Origin: Isochrysis galbana
Taxonomy: Eukaryota > Haptophyta > Isochrysidales > Isochrysidaceae
DNA: 45,000 nt
Assembly (NCBI GenBank): GCA_018136815.1
Contig: CM030935.1
Location: 6,863,811 to 6,908,810, forward strand
Direction of reading: 5' to 3'
Below, piece after piece: positions 9,796 to 18,898 of this stretch. Within the stretch, counting starts at the first letter, position 1. Each line of letters starts with the position of its first letter. Under the pieces are notes generated by a model. The model ran no database searches, was not told where the DNA came from, and worked only from the letters and a program-made list of their open reading frames with translations. The position numbers were made by a program, and so were the translations under genes.

Positions 9796-9930
9796 CTGTG
9801 AATAGGTTTGGATTTGGGCTATGGTATTAGAACCTAATAGAGGCATTTCGCTATGTACATAGATACTAATAGTCAGCTTCGGCTATCTACATAGATACTA
9901 ATAGCTACGACATCAACCCTATTAACCGTA
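9796..9930 (+). repeat. Small inverted-repeat (MITE-like) element E, copy 2
   Basis: It shares CTGTGAATAGGTTTG, a short GGCTATG / AGCTATG word, TTAGAACCTAATAG and ATAGATACTAATAG-type words with copy 1 at 8708-8854. It ends near AACCCTATTAACC, an imperfect inverse of its start. Internal words (GCTATGTACATAGATACTAATAG and GGCTATCTACATAGATACTAATAG variants) form a short tandem pair at about 9849-9904. AT-rich, non-coding. Confidence 0.5.
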
Positions 9931-10347
9931 TTATGAGTATTATGCAGATAGTAACGCCATATCTAATATCTATACGGTATAAATTTATGTTATGTACGCA
10001 TGGCTTAGACCAAAAGCGTTCAATTATCCCCATCCCTGCTGACACCTTTCATTGTCACCTGGAGGTTACTTGAGTCAACTTGACACTTCACATGTTGAAA
10101 CACACACGTGGTCTGACTCCATTCACTCGATTTGGGGCAGGGTGGATATATCGTTGAAATCACGATATCTCATGATATCCCATGTTGGTTTTCCCCTCCA
10201 AAGAAAATTGATCGACTTCCTTTGAAAGCGATCATTTCTTTTTGTTTTTGTCGTCAAGAGGCGCCCTTCCATTTGTAGACATGGTTGAGCACTGTGAGGT
10301 GGGTGTCTGCCTTTACTCAAATACTAGAAGATTTTTTTGTACCGGGA

Positions 10348-10645
10348 GCGTATTTGGAAACGAGGGGTACCAAACGAAGGCATACGACCTCGGGCGGGAA
10401 TCACATTCCAGGAGCACTCCGGAGTCGAGGGGGCGGAGGGAGAGGTGGGGTCGACAAAGAGGGAGAGCAGGGGCGCGGGGACAGGGCGCAGGGGCAGGAG
10501 GGGTACCTGTGACGCGGCCGAGACTGGGGCCGCCCCCGCGCCTTCACGCTCCCTCGCCCTCCCACCCCTAGGATTGGGACTCCCTCGTGGTGGCCCCGCA
10601 TCGCGTATTTGGAAACGAGGGGTACCAAATGAAGGCAAACGACCT
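10348..10645 (+). repeat. 43-bp direct repeats flanking a G-rich insert
   Basis: 10348-10390 and 10603-10645 both read GCGTATTTGGAAACGAGG, GGTACCAAA, GAAGGCA and ACGACCT, with only two or three differences. The 212 bases between them are GC-rich and unlike the AT-richer flanks. This could be a segmental duplication or a solo-repeat-flanked insertion. The origin is unknown. Confidence 0.65.
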
Positions 10646-10840
10646 AAAAGTAGATTCATGGTGGTTGTTACAGGCCTCATCTTGATTACAATGACTAGCT
10701 TGAATAAGGCATTTTTGCCTCTAGTTTGACTATTGAAAGATGGCAATGGCCGTAGTCGCGGCATGAATAATGGGCCTTCGCCGTAGTCAGGCATTACTTA
10801 ACTACTTGACTAACCATGACTACAATGAGCTGATGCTCAC

Positions 10841-11228
10841 GTGGCGGTGACAGCGGATGCCGTCTGCGACGAGGCAACGGAATGGAGGCTTCTCGGGCAC
10901 GAGTGCATCAAACCTTTCTTCGACGACGATGGTGTGCTCAACGAGTTCGCGATGATGTGGGCCTTGCGCGACCGCTTTCCGTTGCATTTGCATGTGTTCA
11001 AGCAGTGCGCCTCACACATTCACCATGAGCCATGAGGCGAATGTGGAGCAAATTTTCTCGCTCGCAGGTGCCATCTCGGACCCGAACATGATGCCCGAGA
11101 CATTGGCCATGTTCACGCGCATCCATTTCAACAAGAACACTTCCATGCCATCCGTGGCAGCCATTCGCGAGAGATATTTTGCCAAGTTTCGTAAGGCTGG
11201 GAGGGCGCTTAGGGAGGAGGAGGCCTGA
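10841..11228 (+). pseudogene. hAT transposase C-terminal dimerisation domain, frameshifted remnant
   Basis: Two overlapping frames together encode a typical hAT C-terminal dimerisation region. The first holds WRLLGHECIKPFF, ...NEFAMMWALRDRFPLH. The second holds the hallmark EANVEQIFSLAGAIS, then an acidic/Phe stretch ending FNKN. The family pattern is 'VERxFSxAG' followed by 'L..N'. The break is a 7-bp tandem duplication of CCATGAG at about 11018-11031, which puts a stop right after it. The DNA-binding and RNase-H-like catalytic parts are missing upstream. A matching terminal inverted repeat lies 263 bases downstream (11491-11507), so this is the 3' end of an autonomous-type element now dead. 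Confidence 0.72.
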
Positions 11229-11472
11229 CCGCGGCGCTGTGTCTTGCTGTCTGCTGTGGTTGTGGCTCGACTTGTACGTACGTGCGTACATGCGTGTGCG
11301 CGCGTGTGTGGTAGCTGCCTGTAGTCAACTTAATGGCGATATGTTAGCCACGTCTTAGTATTGTTATTCAAGCCTTGAATAGTCAGCCCAAGCACGAGTC
11401 AAGGCTTGAATAGAGCATTTTTGCCGAAGTCGTAGTCATTAGTCAACTAAAGGTTGTAATCAAGGTGAGGGT

Positions 11473-11507
11473 TGGGTTGTTAAAAAGAGTAGTGAGTGAC
11501 AGGGCTA
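11473..11507 (-). repeat. Right terminal inverted repeat of the hAT remnant
   Basis: Read on the minus strand, it starts TAGCCCTGTCACTCACT and continues ACTCTTTTTAAC. The first 17 bases differ by one from the 636-bp MITE terminus, and CTTTTTAAC is also shared with the MITE left end (8945-8953). Confidence 0.7.
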
Positions 11508-12186
11508 CAAAACTCACCTCCACCTCCCCTCGCGCCCATAACAGAAAGCAAAAATTCTTTTTGTTTTTGACCGCCCTTTCAAAAGTCAATCAAGAGCGAG
11601 AACAAGAGAGAAGAGAGAAGTTCCGTCATCGCCTATAGCCTATGCAGGAATAAGACCACGATAACGACGATTCGTAACCGTCTTGCTACGGTAGCAATAC
11701 TGCCGCTCTTGCACAGCCGCCCCTAGCGCTACGGGATTGCGGACCCCTGTCCACATTCAATGTACTACTAATTGGGAGTGGGGGCGGTGGGGGAACTGTA
11801 GTTATGGCAGCGCTCCCAAAAAACAATCGAGAAGTTAGTCGCCATGAGGCGATGAGCTGGAGGCTTCATGTAGTAGTCTACACCCATCGCCACATGGGTC
11901 ATATCAGCCAGATGGAGAAGGCGAAAAGGTATGAACAAGTAGCTTCGTGCCGGTCGTGCGGCTTCCAAGCAAAAAACAAGGGAGTACCTCCAAGGAGAGC
12001 AAAATTGGCGAAAGGCCAAGCCTTTTGCAATGGGCAGCAGTTTCGTTGAAGCTGCGCGGTACCGTTATGGCCGCGATGGCACCAAAAACTAAGGAGGTTG
12101 TGGGGTCTCCCCAAAGCGGCGCTTTGCGTTCCGTTGCATTGATTGAACGCGTCTCCGCAACGGAGGGATCGCCGATCACTATGTTT
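11508..12186. other. No gene recognised
   Basis: The stretch between the hAT terminus and the 3' end of the oxidoreductase gene holds no recognisable coding or repeat feature. Open frames here are short and overlap on both strands. The part nearest 12186 is probably the 3' UTR of the minus-strand gene. Confidence 0.5.
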
Positions 12187-13890
12187 TTAGTAGCCTTCCT
12201 CCTCATCGTCAACCTCAATCAGCCTAGTCTCGCGAGAGGCCGCCGACCCGGCGATCCTGCCGAAAAGCAGGCACTCCGTGGTCGCGCAGCTTCCCAACCG
12301 ATCGGCCCCGTGTACTCCACCAACGATCTCTCCTGCTGCGTACAGCCGAGGGATTCGTTGGCCGTCCAGGTCGAGCACCGCCGCATTGTCGTCGATGGCG
12401 ACGCCTCCGCAAGTGTGATGGACCTTGGGCCACAAACGCGCCGAGTAGAAGGGTGGCTCACAGATGGGCTGGGCACTTGGTCTGAGAGTCTTACCGAACG
12501 CGTCACACCCAAGGAGGACACCTTGATTGTAGTCGCCCACGGCCTGCGTACGGGTCACCGGAGACGGAGGTGTGAGCTGATCGCGCGCGGTCTCAAATCA
12601 AACATGAGGCGTGGGCAAGACCTAAGAAGTGGTGAGGGGCCGGTACCTGCGCAACCTTTGCTGCGTCCATGCCGTAGCAGGCCGCTAGCTGATCGAGCGT
12701 CTCATGCCGTCGGATTGCAGGATGCAGGTTGTCAAGAGACTTGGTCAGCGAATGCTTTGCACCCTTGGCGTCCGTAAAGCACACCGCGGGCCGTCCGAGG
12801 CTGAGGATTGCTTCTGAGCGGACAAACCGATTTCCCATCTCGTTCACGAATCTGAGGTGAGGGGGGATACAACGGCGCGTCAGGCAAGCCGCTGTGGCTC
12901 ACCGGCGTAGATGTGCGAATCAACTCACCGACTTCCAGTCGAGGGGTCGAGCAAGATCCCATATGGGAATCCGGCGCCCATGCAGAAAAGGGGCACATTA
13001 CCAAAGCGCTCCTCGTCAGGACTTGTCCACGGGCCGAGCTGGATGTGGCTCAGCTGCACGGGCATCGCTCCTGCGCGCAAAGCGGCGCGCAGAGCTTGCG
13101 CAGTCGCGCCTGGGTGGTTGGTCGTCATCACACCCTTGCCAAAGGTCGGGTTTTGCAGCGCACGGAACGTGATGTCAGCGCCGAAGCCACCCGCGGCCAG
13201 TATGACCGCTTGGCGGCAGTACAGCCGACTTGTTTGTCTGGTCACCGAGTCTGCGTCGGCTGTCGCACAAATGCATACACCGGAGACGCGGCGTCCATCA
13301 GTGAGAAGCGAGAGAACGCTCGTTCCGGTGACCATCTGCACGTTGTCCATCGCCCTCAGCCGCTCCAGCATCGGCTCGATGATGTCGGCGCCGCACGAGT
13401 TGATTGTGCAGAGCGTGCGCGGCACCGAATGTCCGCCCAGATGGCTGAGGCGCTCGCGGAACTTGACGCCAAGGTGAGTGCGCGCCCATTCTGCAGTCTC
13501 ATTCGACCGTGTGACGAGCGTGTGCACGAGGTGCACGTGGTTGAATCCACGGCCAGCGTCGATCATGTCCTTCTCCATCAATTCAAACGAATCTCGAACG
13601 CCGAGAGCCGCCTGCTCCGTGGAGCCGACCGCTGCGAGCTGCCCCCCGTTCCAGAGGGAGTTTCCGCCGAAGTGTGGCATCTTCTCGATGAGTGCGACGG
13701 ATGGGCGAGAGGGCTGGGAAGCCGCCTCTAGAGCGGCGGAGAGACCGGCGAAGCCGGAGCCGATGACTGCGATATCGATGGGGAGGGAGAGGGAGAGAGA
13801 GAGCGGGCAAGGAGGCGGTGGGGAAGGGCGAGGGGCTGTTGGAGGTGAGGGAGACAGGCGGTCGAGCGCGGGAGAGCTGCGGCCGGACAT
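12187..13890 (-). CDS. FAD-dependent oxidoreductase, fumarate reductase/flavocytochrome c type (3 exons)
   Basis: Exons: 13890-12929, 12851-12647, 12543-12187. They join in phase to 507 residues with GT-AG introns of 77 and 103 bases. Family: FAD_binding_2 flavoproteins, such as soluble fumarate reductases, which pass electrons from FAD to an enoate. Motifs: dinucleotide fold DIAVIGSGFAGLSAA (GxGxxG 44-49), FGGNS (74-78), FVNE..NR (322-329, the site of the family's proton-donating Arg), HHTCGG (431-436), and the C-terminal FAD loop GEIVGGVHGADRLGS (460-474). The usual GG.S of this loop is S-C-A-T-T-E-C here. The start at MSGRSS is a choice; an in-frame Met at 14112 would add a Leu/Pro/Ser-rich leader made by a CT microsatellite. 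Residues 15-36 are themselves encoded by CT repeats. No haem-binding or cytochrome b5 domain is seen, so donor and substrate are unknown. Confidence 0.88.
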
Positions 13891-14450
13891 GAATTGGAGG
13901 GAGGGAGGGAGGGAGGGAGGGAGCGAGAGGGGGCAGAGGGGGGAGAGGGGGGAGAGGGGGAAGGACAGAGAGAGAAGAGGAGCGAGAAAGACAGGGCGGG
14001 AGAGGTGGAGGAAGCACGCTCTAGCAGACCACCCCAAATGTAAGGGGATAATCAGCGGACACCAAGAGAAGAGAGAAGAGAAAGGACGACGCGAGAGTAC
14101 ACGGCAGAGCACGCCGACGTTAAGAGAAGAGAGAGATCTCGTTAGTGTTGAGTCGGTACTCTAGTGGGGAATGGGTGCTCAGGGAGAAGGAAGAGGAGAC
14201 TTGAGGAGGAGGCTGTAGGAGTACAGTACTGTGTGAGAGGCATCGGTGGCCAATTGTGGAATAATGTGTGTATGTATATGTGTGTATGAAAGAAAGAGAG
14301 AGAGTTGAGAGAGAGCGAGAGAGGGGGAGAGAGGAGAGGAGAGAGGGGGGGGGGGGGGGGGGGAGAGAGAGTAAGGTAGAGAGAGAGAGAGTAATGTGGA
14401 GAGAGAGAGAGTAAAGTAGAGAGAGAGAGGGGGGGGGGGGGGGGGGGGAT
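13780..14450. repeat. GA-rich low-complexity region and poly-G blocks
   Basis: GGGA and GA repeats (13780-13800, 13898-13985, 14286-14437) with G runs at 14346-14363 and 14429-14448 on the plus strand. Part of this lies inside the oxidoreductase first exon; the rest is its 5' flank. On that gene's coding strand it is a polypyrimidine tract. Confidence 0.85.
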
Positions 14451-14786
14451 CCCCTCGCGGAAGATCCGACGCGTGCGGAGAGCGCCGAGGCGCCACCGCG
14501 GCAGCAGAGAGGAGCTTCTTTCTACGCGGACGCGTCTAACCCTTTTTAAACCTTAGTTGCGCTCGTGGATGAACGGTAGGCGTGGCGGTGGCGAAGGTGA
14601 GCGAGTGCACCTAGGGAGACGGAGAAGAGTGCGAGCTTACCGACTTGAATCCCCCTTCAAAATCCACATCCAAATCCTGCCTTCCATGGTTCCATGGTCC
14701 CTCGCTCGGCCCGGACGCTGGTTGTTCTGTCATATATGATGTATGATATCGTATATGATATCTCAGTCTCAGTATCAGTTGCTCTA

Positions 14787-15246
14787 CGGTAGGGGTGCAC
14801 CATTAAGAAACCACCCCATAAAGGACAGTGTACAAGGAAATTGACCGTCCGTGTGCTAAGAAACCTACATAGAGCGAAAGGGCACCGTTCATAAACAAGA
14901 AACTGAATAATGAGCAAGAAAGCTATGTACGCGCAGCAGGGGGAGCGCCAACAGAGCTTCGGCGCGCCGCGCGTGGCTCGTGGCTCAACACTTATTTTTT
15001 ACATACCGGAGGGGTGGCAGAGAGGGGGGCTTGTCGGGGGGACCCCAAGAATCCGCCGATACGTGAGAAACCCAATGGGACAATGGGACAAGCTGATGTC
15101 ACCGATAAGAAACAAGAAATCATTATGACCTGGCGCGGAGCGCCGAAGAAAGTGAGCGAAGAAACGCAGCGTGCTCGTGGCAGAGGAGTTAAGGAAAGTA
15201 TACAGGAGAAAAACCTATGTTTTCTTAATGGTGCACCCCTATTGTC
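14787..15246 (+). mobile_element. Tc1/mariner-like non-autonomous element 1
   Basis: The termini are inverted: AGGGGTGCACCATTAAGAAA at the left (14791-14810) and its complement at the right (ends 15240). TA dinucleotides lie at 14785-14786 and 15247-15248, as expected for a TA target. TIR position and exact length are uncertain by a few bases, because TA also occurs directly next to GGGGTGCACC on both sides. No transposase. The interior carries several TAAGAAAC-type words (about 14856, 14896, 15104). Confidence 0.75.
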
Positions 15247-15456
15247 TATTGTAGACCTGATGCTGAGTGTCGTATGACAAGACTAGAGGCTAGAGGCTAG
15301 AGGCTACGATTCAACTGGTTTTACTCGTACAAGTACAAGTTCGGGCGCGGGAAATACCGGCGCTCCCAGCTCCGAGCCCCCATGATGGGCCGCAACGATG
15401 GCGGCGGCGGCGACGGCGATGACGAGTATACAGTATACCACTGTGGCAATACATAT

Positions 15457-15563
15457 GTATTTGGCCTCCGGCCAAATACATTTCAAATACATTCGAGGCC
15501 TACTACCCAGGACACGCTTCAAATACAGCCAAATACATATGTATTTGGTCACTGGCCAAATAC
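15457..15563. repeat. Two related hairpins built on GTATTTGGCC / GGCCAAATAC
   Basis: 15457-15479 is a perfect 10-bp stem with a TCC loop. 15541-15563 is a near-perfect version of the same hairpin. Each is preceded by the palindrome ATACATATGTAT. They sit just outside the left end of Tc1-like element 2. Confidence 0.7.
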
Positions 15564-15648
15564 GGTAAATACGTACAGTATAGGTGCACCATTAAGAAAC
15601 CCCAGCATTAAGAAAGCTTAACATGAATTTGGCCGCCGTCCCGGTAAG

Positions 15649-15679
15649 AAACTGGGGGTCGAACCTCAGGCTCGACCCC
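15649..15679. repeat. Perfect hairpin with 11-bp stem
   Basis: CTGGGGGTCGA and TCGACCCCCAG form a perfect stem around a 9-base loop. TAAGAAAC words stand on both sides. It lies near the left end of Tc1-like element 2 and may be part of its transposase-binding region. Confidence 0.7.
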
Positions 15680-16085
15680 CAGCTAAGAAACTCCGGCTAA
15701 GAAACCCCCCTTCCCGGCCGCCGGCCGCGCCCCGCGCTCGTTTCCGGCGGCCGCGCAGCGGCCGGCCCGCCATCCGCCATGACGAGGCGCCCGTTATTCG
15801 TTGGGCCTCGGGCGCGGCGCGGCCGCCAAGCATGCGGGCCACGCCGAGCCGTGAGTAGCCGTGATGCGTGAGTACGAATACGAGTGCGCGCGCCGGCTGG
15901 CCGCGCGCCTTGCGTGGCTCTGTGGGCCTGGCCAGGTGCACCCACCTCCGCCAGCTTGTCGCATTCGCGAATCGACACTCGTTAGGCTTCGCTCTTCTCT
16001 TCGTCGTTCGGTATTTATCGTTATAATTCTCTCGTTCTCGTTCTCGGTCAAAAGCTTCGCTTGGATGCATGGGATCGTGGGTTGT

Positions 16086-16804
16086 GGAGCGCCCTCTCTC
16101 TTCCTCTCGAAAGAGAAGGGAAGTTTCCCCACCTTTCTTCCTCCCAGGCGCCTCGCAAATAGGTTTAATTTGCTATCTCCCCTGCGTTTCTTTATCTGCT
16201 TCAGGGGGCAATTAGGTTTAATTTGCGACCTCTTCGTATCTCTCCCTGAGGCACATCGCACTCCTTTCGTCTTATTCGGTAGGTCTCTTGGAATCCTGCG
16301 CGGCAGGATTGCCCCTCGTTTCCGTTATGGTGCGATTCCCCTTCCAGACGGGATCGCCGACAGATCGCCTTCTGATCGTCGTCCGTCGTTGTCTGGCCGG
16401 AGTGTTTGGGTTCGATTTCAGTCGAGTTATGTGAGAAAGTCGTGGGGCGAGAGTCGGGGTGTTTTCCTGGGTGTCGTTGTCCGTCGTCCTGTCGCCAGTC
16501 GTCATCCGTCGTCGCTCTCGCTCTCGTCGCTCTCGCTCTCGTAACACTCGTACCCAACAAACTCGCCTCGCCTCGCCAGCCCCTGCCATCACAGCCCTCC
16601 TCTCACTCGCCCTCGCCTCTCGCCGCTCGTTCGATGTCGCTTTCGCCGCCGTCCTCGCCCTCGCTCAAGCCCGCCTGCCCGCCTTCCTCTGCTGACGGGC
16701 CTCAGCCCGTCAGTACCTCCGAACTCGTCTCCCCCGCCGCGCCTGCCGCCGGCATGGCCCCTTCCTCATTGCCCTCAGGCCCTATGGGGCATACCAATTC
16801 GTCA
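16086..16804 (+). repeat. Repeat family R1, copy B (full length)
   Basis: This 719-bp copy aligns with copy C (21988-21264 inverted) from GGAGCGCCCTCTCTCTT to CAATTCGTCA. Shared landmarks: two TAGGTTTAATTTGC words about 55 bases apart, TCGTCTTATTCGGTAGGTCTC, the pyrimidine-rich CGTCGCTCTCGCTCTCGTAA, and the ATG at about 16634 that opens MSLSPPSSPS. The hairpin at 16691-16713 is conserved with a changed loop. No RNA polymerase III boxes or TG...CA ends can be asserted with confidence. It is nested in Tc1-like element 2. Confidence 0.8.
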
Positions 16805-17363
16805 CAGCTGTATGTACGTAGTATACGTAGTGCACATAGGCACATAGGACATAGGCCGATAGCCATGTGCCGTGTGCCATGTGTATATGGGTGTATAGAA
16901 GAAGCAAATGATAACTTAGATAACAATCATATATATATGACATATGTAGTACATTATGTACATACTGTAATGCATACATACGTGCTGTGCTGGCATGTGC
17001 ACTATTCACCATCACTCATCACTCTCGCTGTCACTCGCAAGTAGGTCCGCCAGTCAGCCAGGCGTCCCGGCCGGGGTACGCTCCAACTCCAGTGCATTGT
17101 CCGCGCTCTCATTGCCACTCTCCTCACCCGCTCCATCCTCAACACGGGACACTGGCTCCACAAACACCCACCATTTGGCTGCGGGGTTGACCCGCACACT
17201 CGACTTTTGTCTCCGCAAGAAATAAGAAATAAGAAACCGCCACCCCACCCCACCCCGCCCCTAAGAAACCTCAAATAAGAAACCCCCGGGCGGAGCCCGG
17301 TGGGGGCAAGAAAGCTTTAGAAGCTTTTGAGTCCTGTTTTCTTAATGGTGCACCCATACTGTA

Positions 17364-18060
17364 TTTCCCATCCAGGGTGGCCAGGTCTGCCCCTTTTTTT
17401 GTACACGATTCGGCTGAGTTCAAATAATCATTTCCCACTGGGAAGGACACAATGACAGGCATGGAGTTATAATATTAGAAGGAGAGGCCGCTGGGCGTCC
17501 GTGTGGGGGGCCACACGCCGTCCCGGGGCTGTGAAGCTGCGCGCAACTCGAGCGGTTTGGTGTGCCAGCAGCCTTTGGCAGCCCCCTCTTATTACCCACA
17601 CAACGAGATTTATTACGTAAATTTGAGGTCCAACTCTTCGACGTGAGAGGGTGGCTCTCTTCCACCCGCCACAAGAGACAACCCGCTTTTTTCATGTAAA
17701 TTTGACGAGGAGAGATATATCTCGAGGGAGTGGCCTTGCGGTGCCTCTCTTCTCTCTTCTCTTCTCCTCGCTTCCTCCCTCTCATAGTAGAGAGAGAGGA
17801 AAAGAGAGAGCGCGGCCGGCAGCGATGGGCCACCACACGCCCACCAAAACCATACAACCCATGGCGAGGAGTCCATCCTAACCCTCTACAACACCCGATT
17901 TCTTTACGTGAAATCTAGGACCCTCCTCTCGCCAGACGAAGAAAATCTGTTTCAAACCCTTCTTTGCCAGTACATATCGTCTTCTTCGCGTTGGTTTCTT
18001 CCGTTTTTTTTGGGCCGTTTTGGGTGAGCCATGATGGGGGGGTGGTGGGTGGGTTATTGG
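17364..18060. other. No gene recognised
   Basis: This mixed-composition stretch lies after Tc1-like element 2. Two pyrimidine- or purine-rich patches (about 17740-17810) occur. Short frames on both strands have no family signature. Confidence 0.45.
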
Positions 18061-18429
18061 AGAGGATGGAGAGGTGAATGAGGGAAGACTCCCATGGCCG
18101 AGGAGGAGAACCTTGGAAGGAAGGAAGGGGGGGGGGGGGGGGGGGGGCCAAAGAAGAAGAAGAAGAGGTCCCCCCCGTCCCCCCCCCCGTCGGCAAAGAA
18201 TCTCTCTCTCTCTCTCTCTTCAACGGCGAAGCACCCTGGGAGGTGCTGCATGTCGCAGTTGCCTCGAGGGCTGGATGTGTTTAGAGGAATGGAACGCCCA
18301 TTTCACTGAATATATGGAGCTTAGAGCACGCACGTGTTGCGAGGCACCTTCGACGGTGCTTCCTGCCGCCGCTGAAGATATATATCAAGGGGAAGAAGAA
18401 GGGCTCGGGGGGTGCGAAGAGACGCCGTC

Positions 18430-18785
<356 letters not shown>

Positions 18786-18898
18786 CCGACAGCGACCACG
18801 AGAAGAACGGAGAGAGAGGGGGGGTCGGGGTGGGGGAGGAAGCAGGGGAAGGAGGAAGGTAGGAGGGGGTTGGGAAAGAGTGGTAGAAGGCGAGGACG

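Larger units (their letters stand above)
15576..17361 (+). mobile_element. Tc1/mariner-like non-autonomous element 2
   Basis: The left end is CAGTATAGGTGCACCATT followed by AAGAAA. The right end, read inverted, is CAGTATGGGTGCACCATT followed by AAGAAA. Both are flanked by TA (15574-15575 and 17362-17363). TA target, CAGT terminus and roughly 24-bp TIRs fit the Tc1/mariner superfamily. No transposase frame is present in the 1,786 bases. Subterminal regions on both sides are packed with TAAGAAAC words (15593-15700 and 17218-17290). A full-length copy of repeat R1 (16086-16804) and an AT/TG-rich palindromic stretch (16805-17000) are inside. Confidence 0.82.

Noticed and set aside
8928-11507. A 2.6-kb hAT element from 8928 to 11507
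   Set aside because: Both ends have the right terminus, but the outer flanks (CGCGGGA and CAAAACT) do not match, and 8928 already pairs with 9563.
15640-15690. A tRNA gene, suggested by a GGTCGAACC word
   Set aside because: The word is one arm of a simple perfect hairpin; no acceptor, D or anticodon arms can be drawn.
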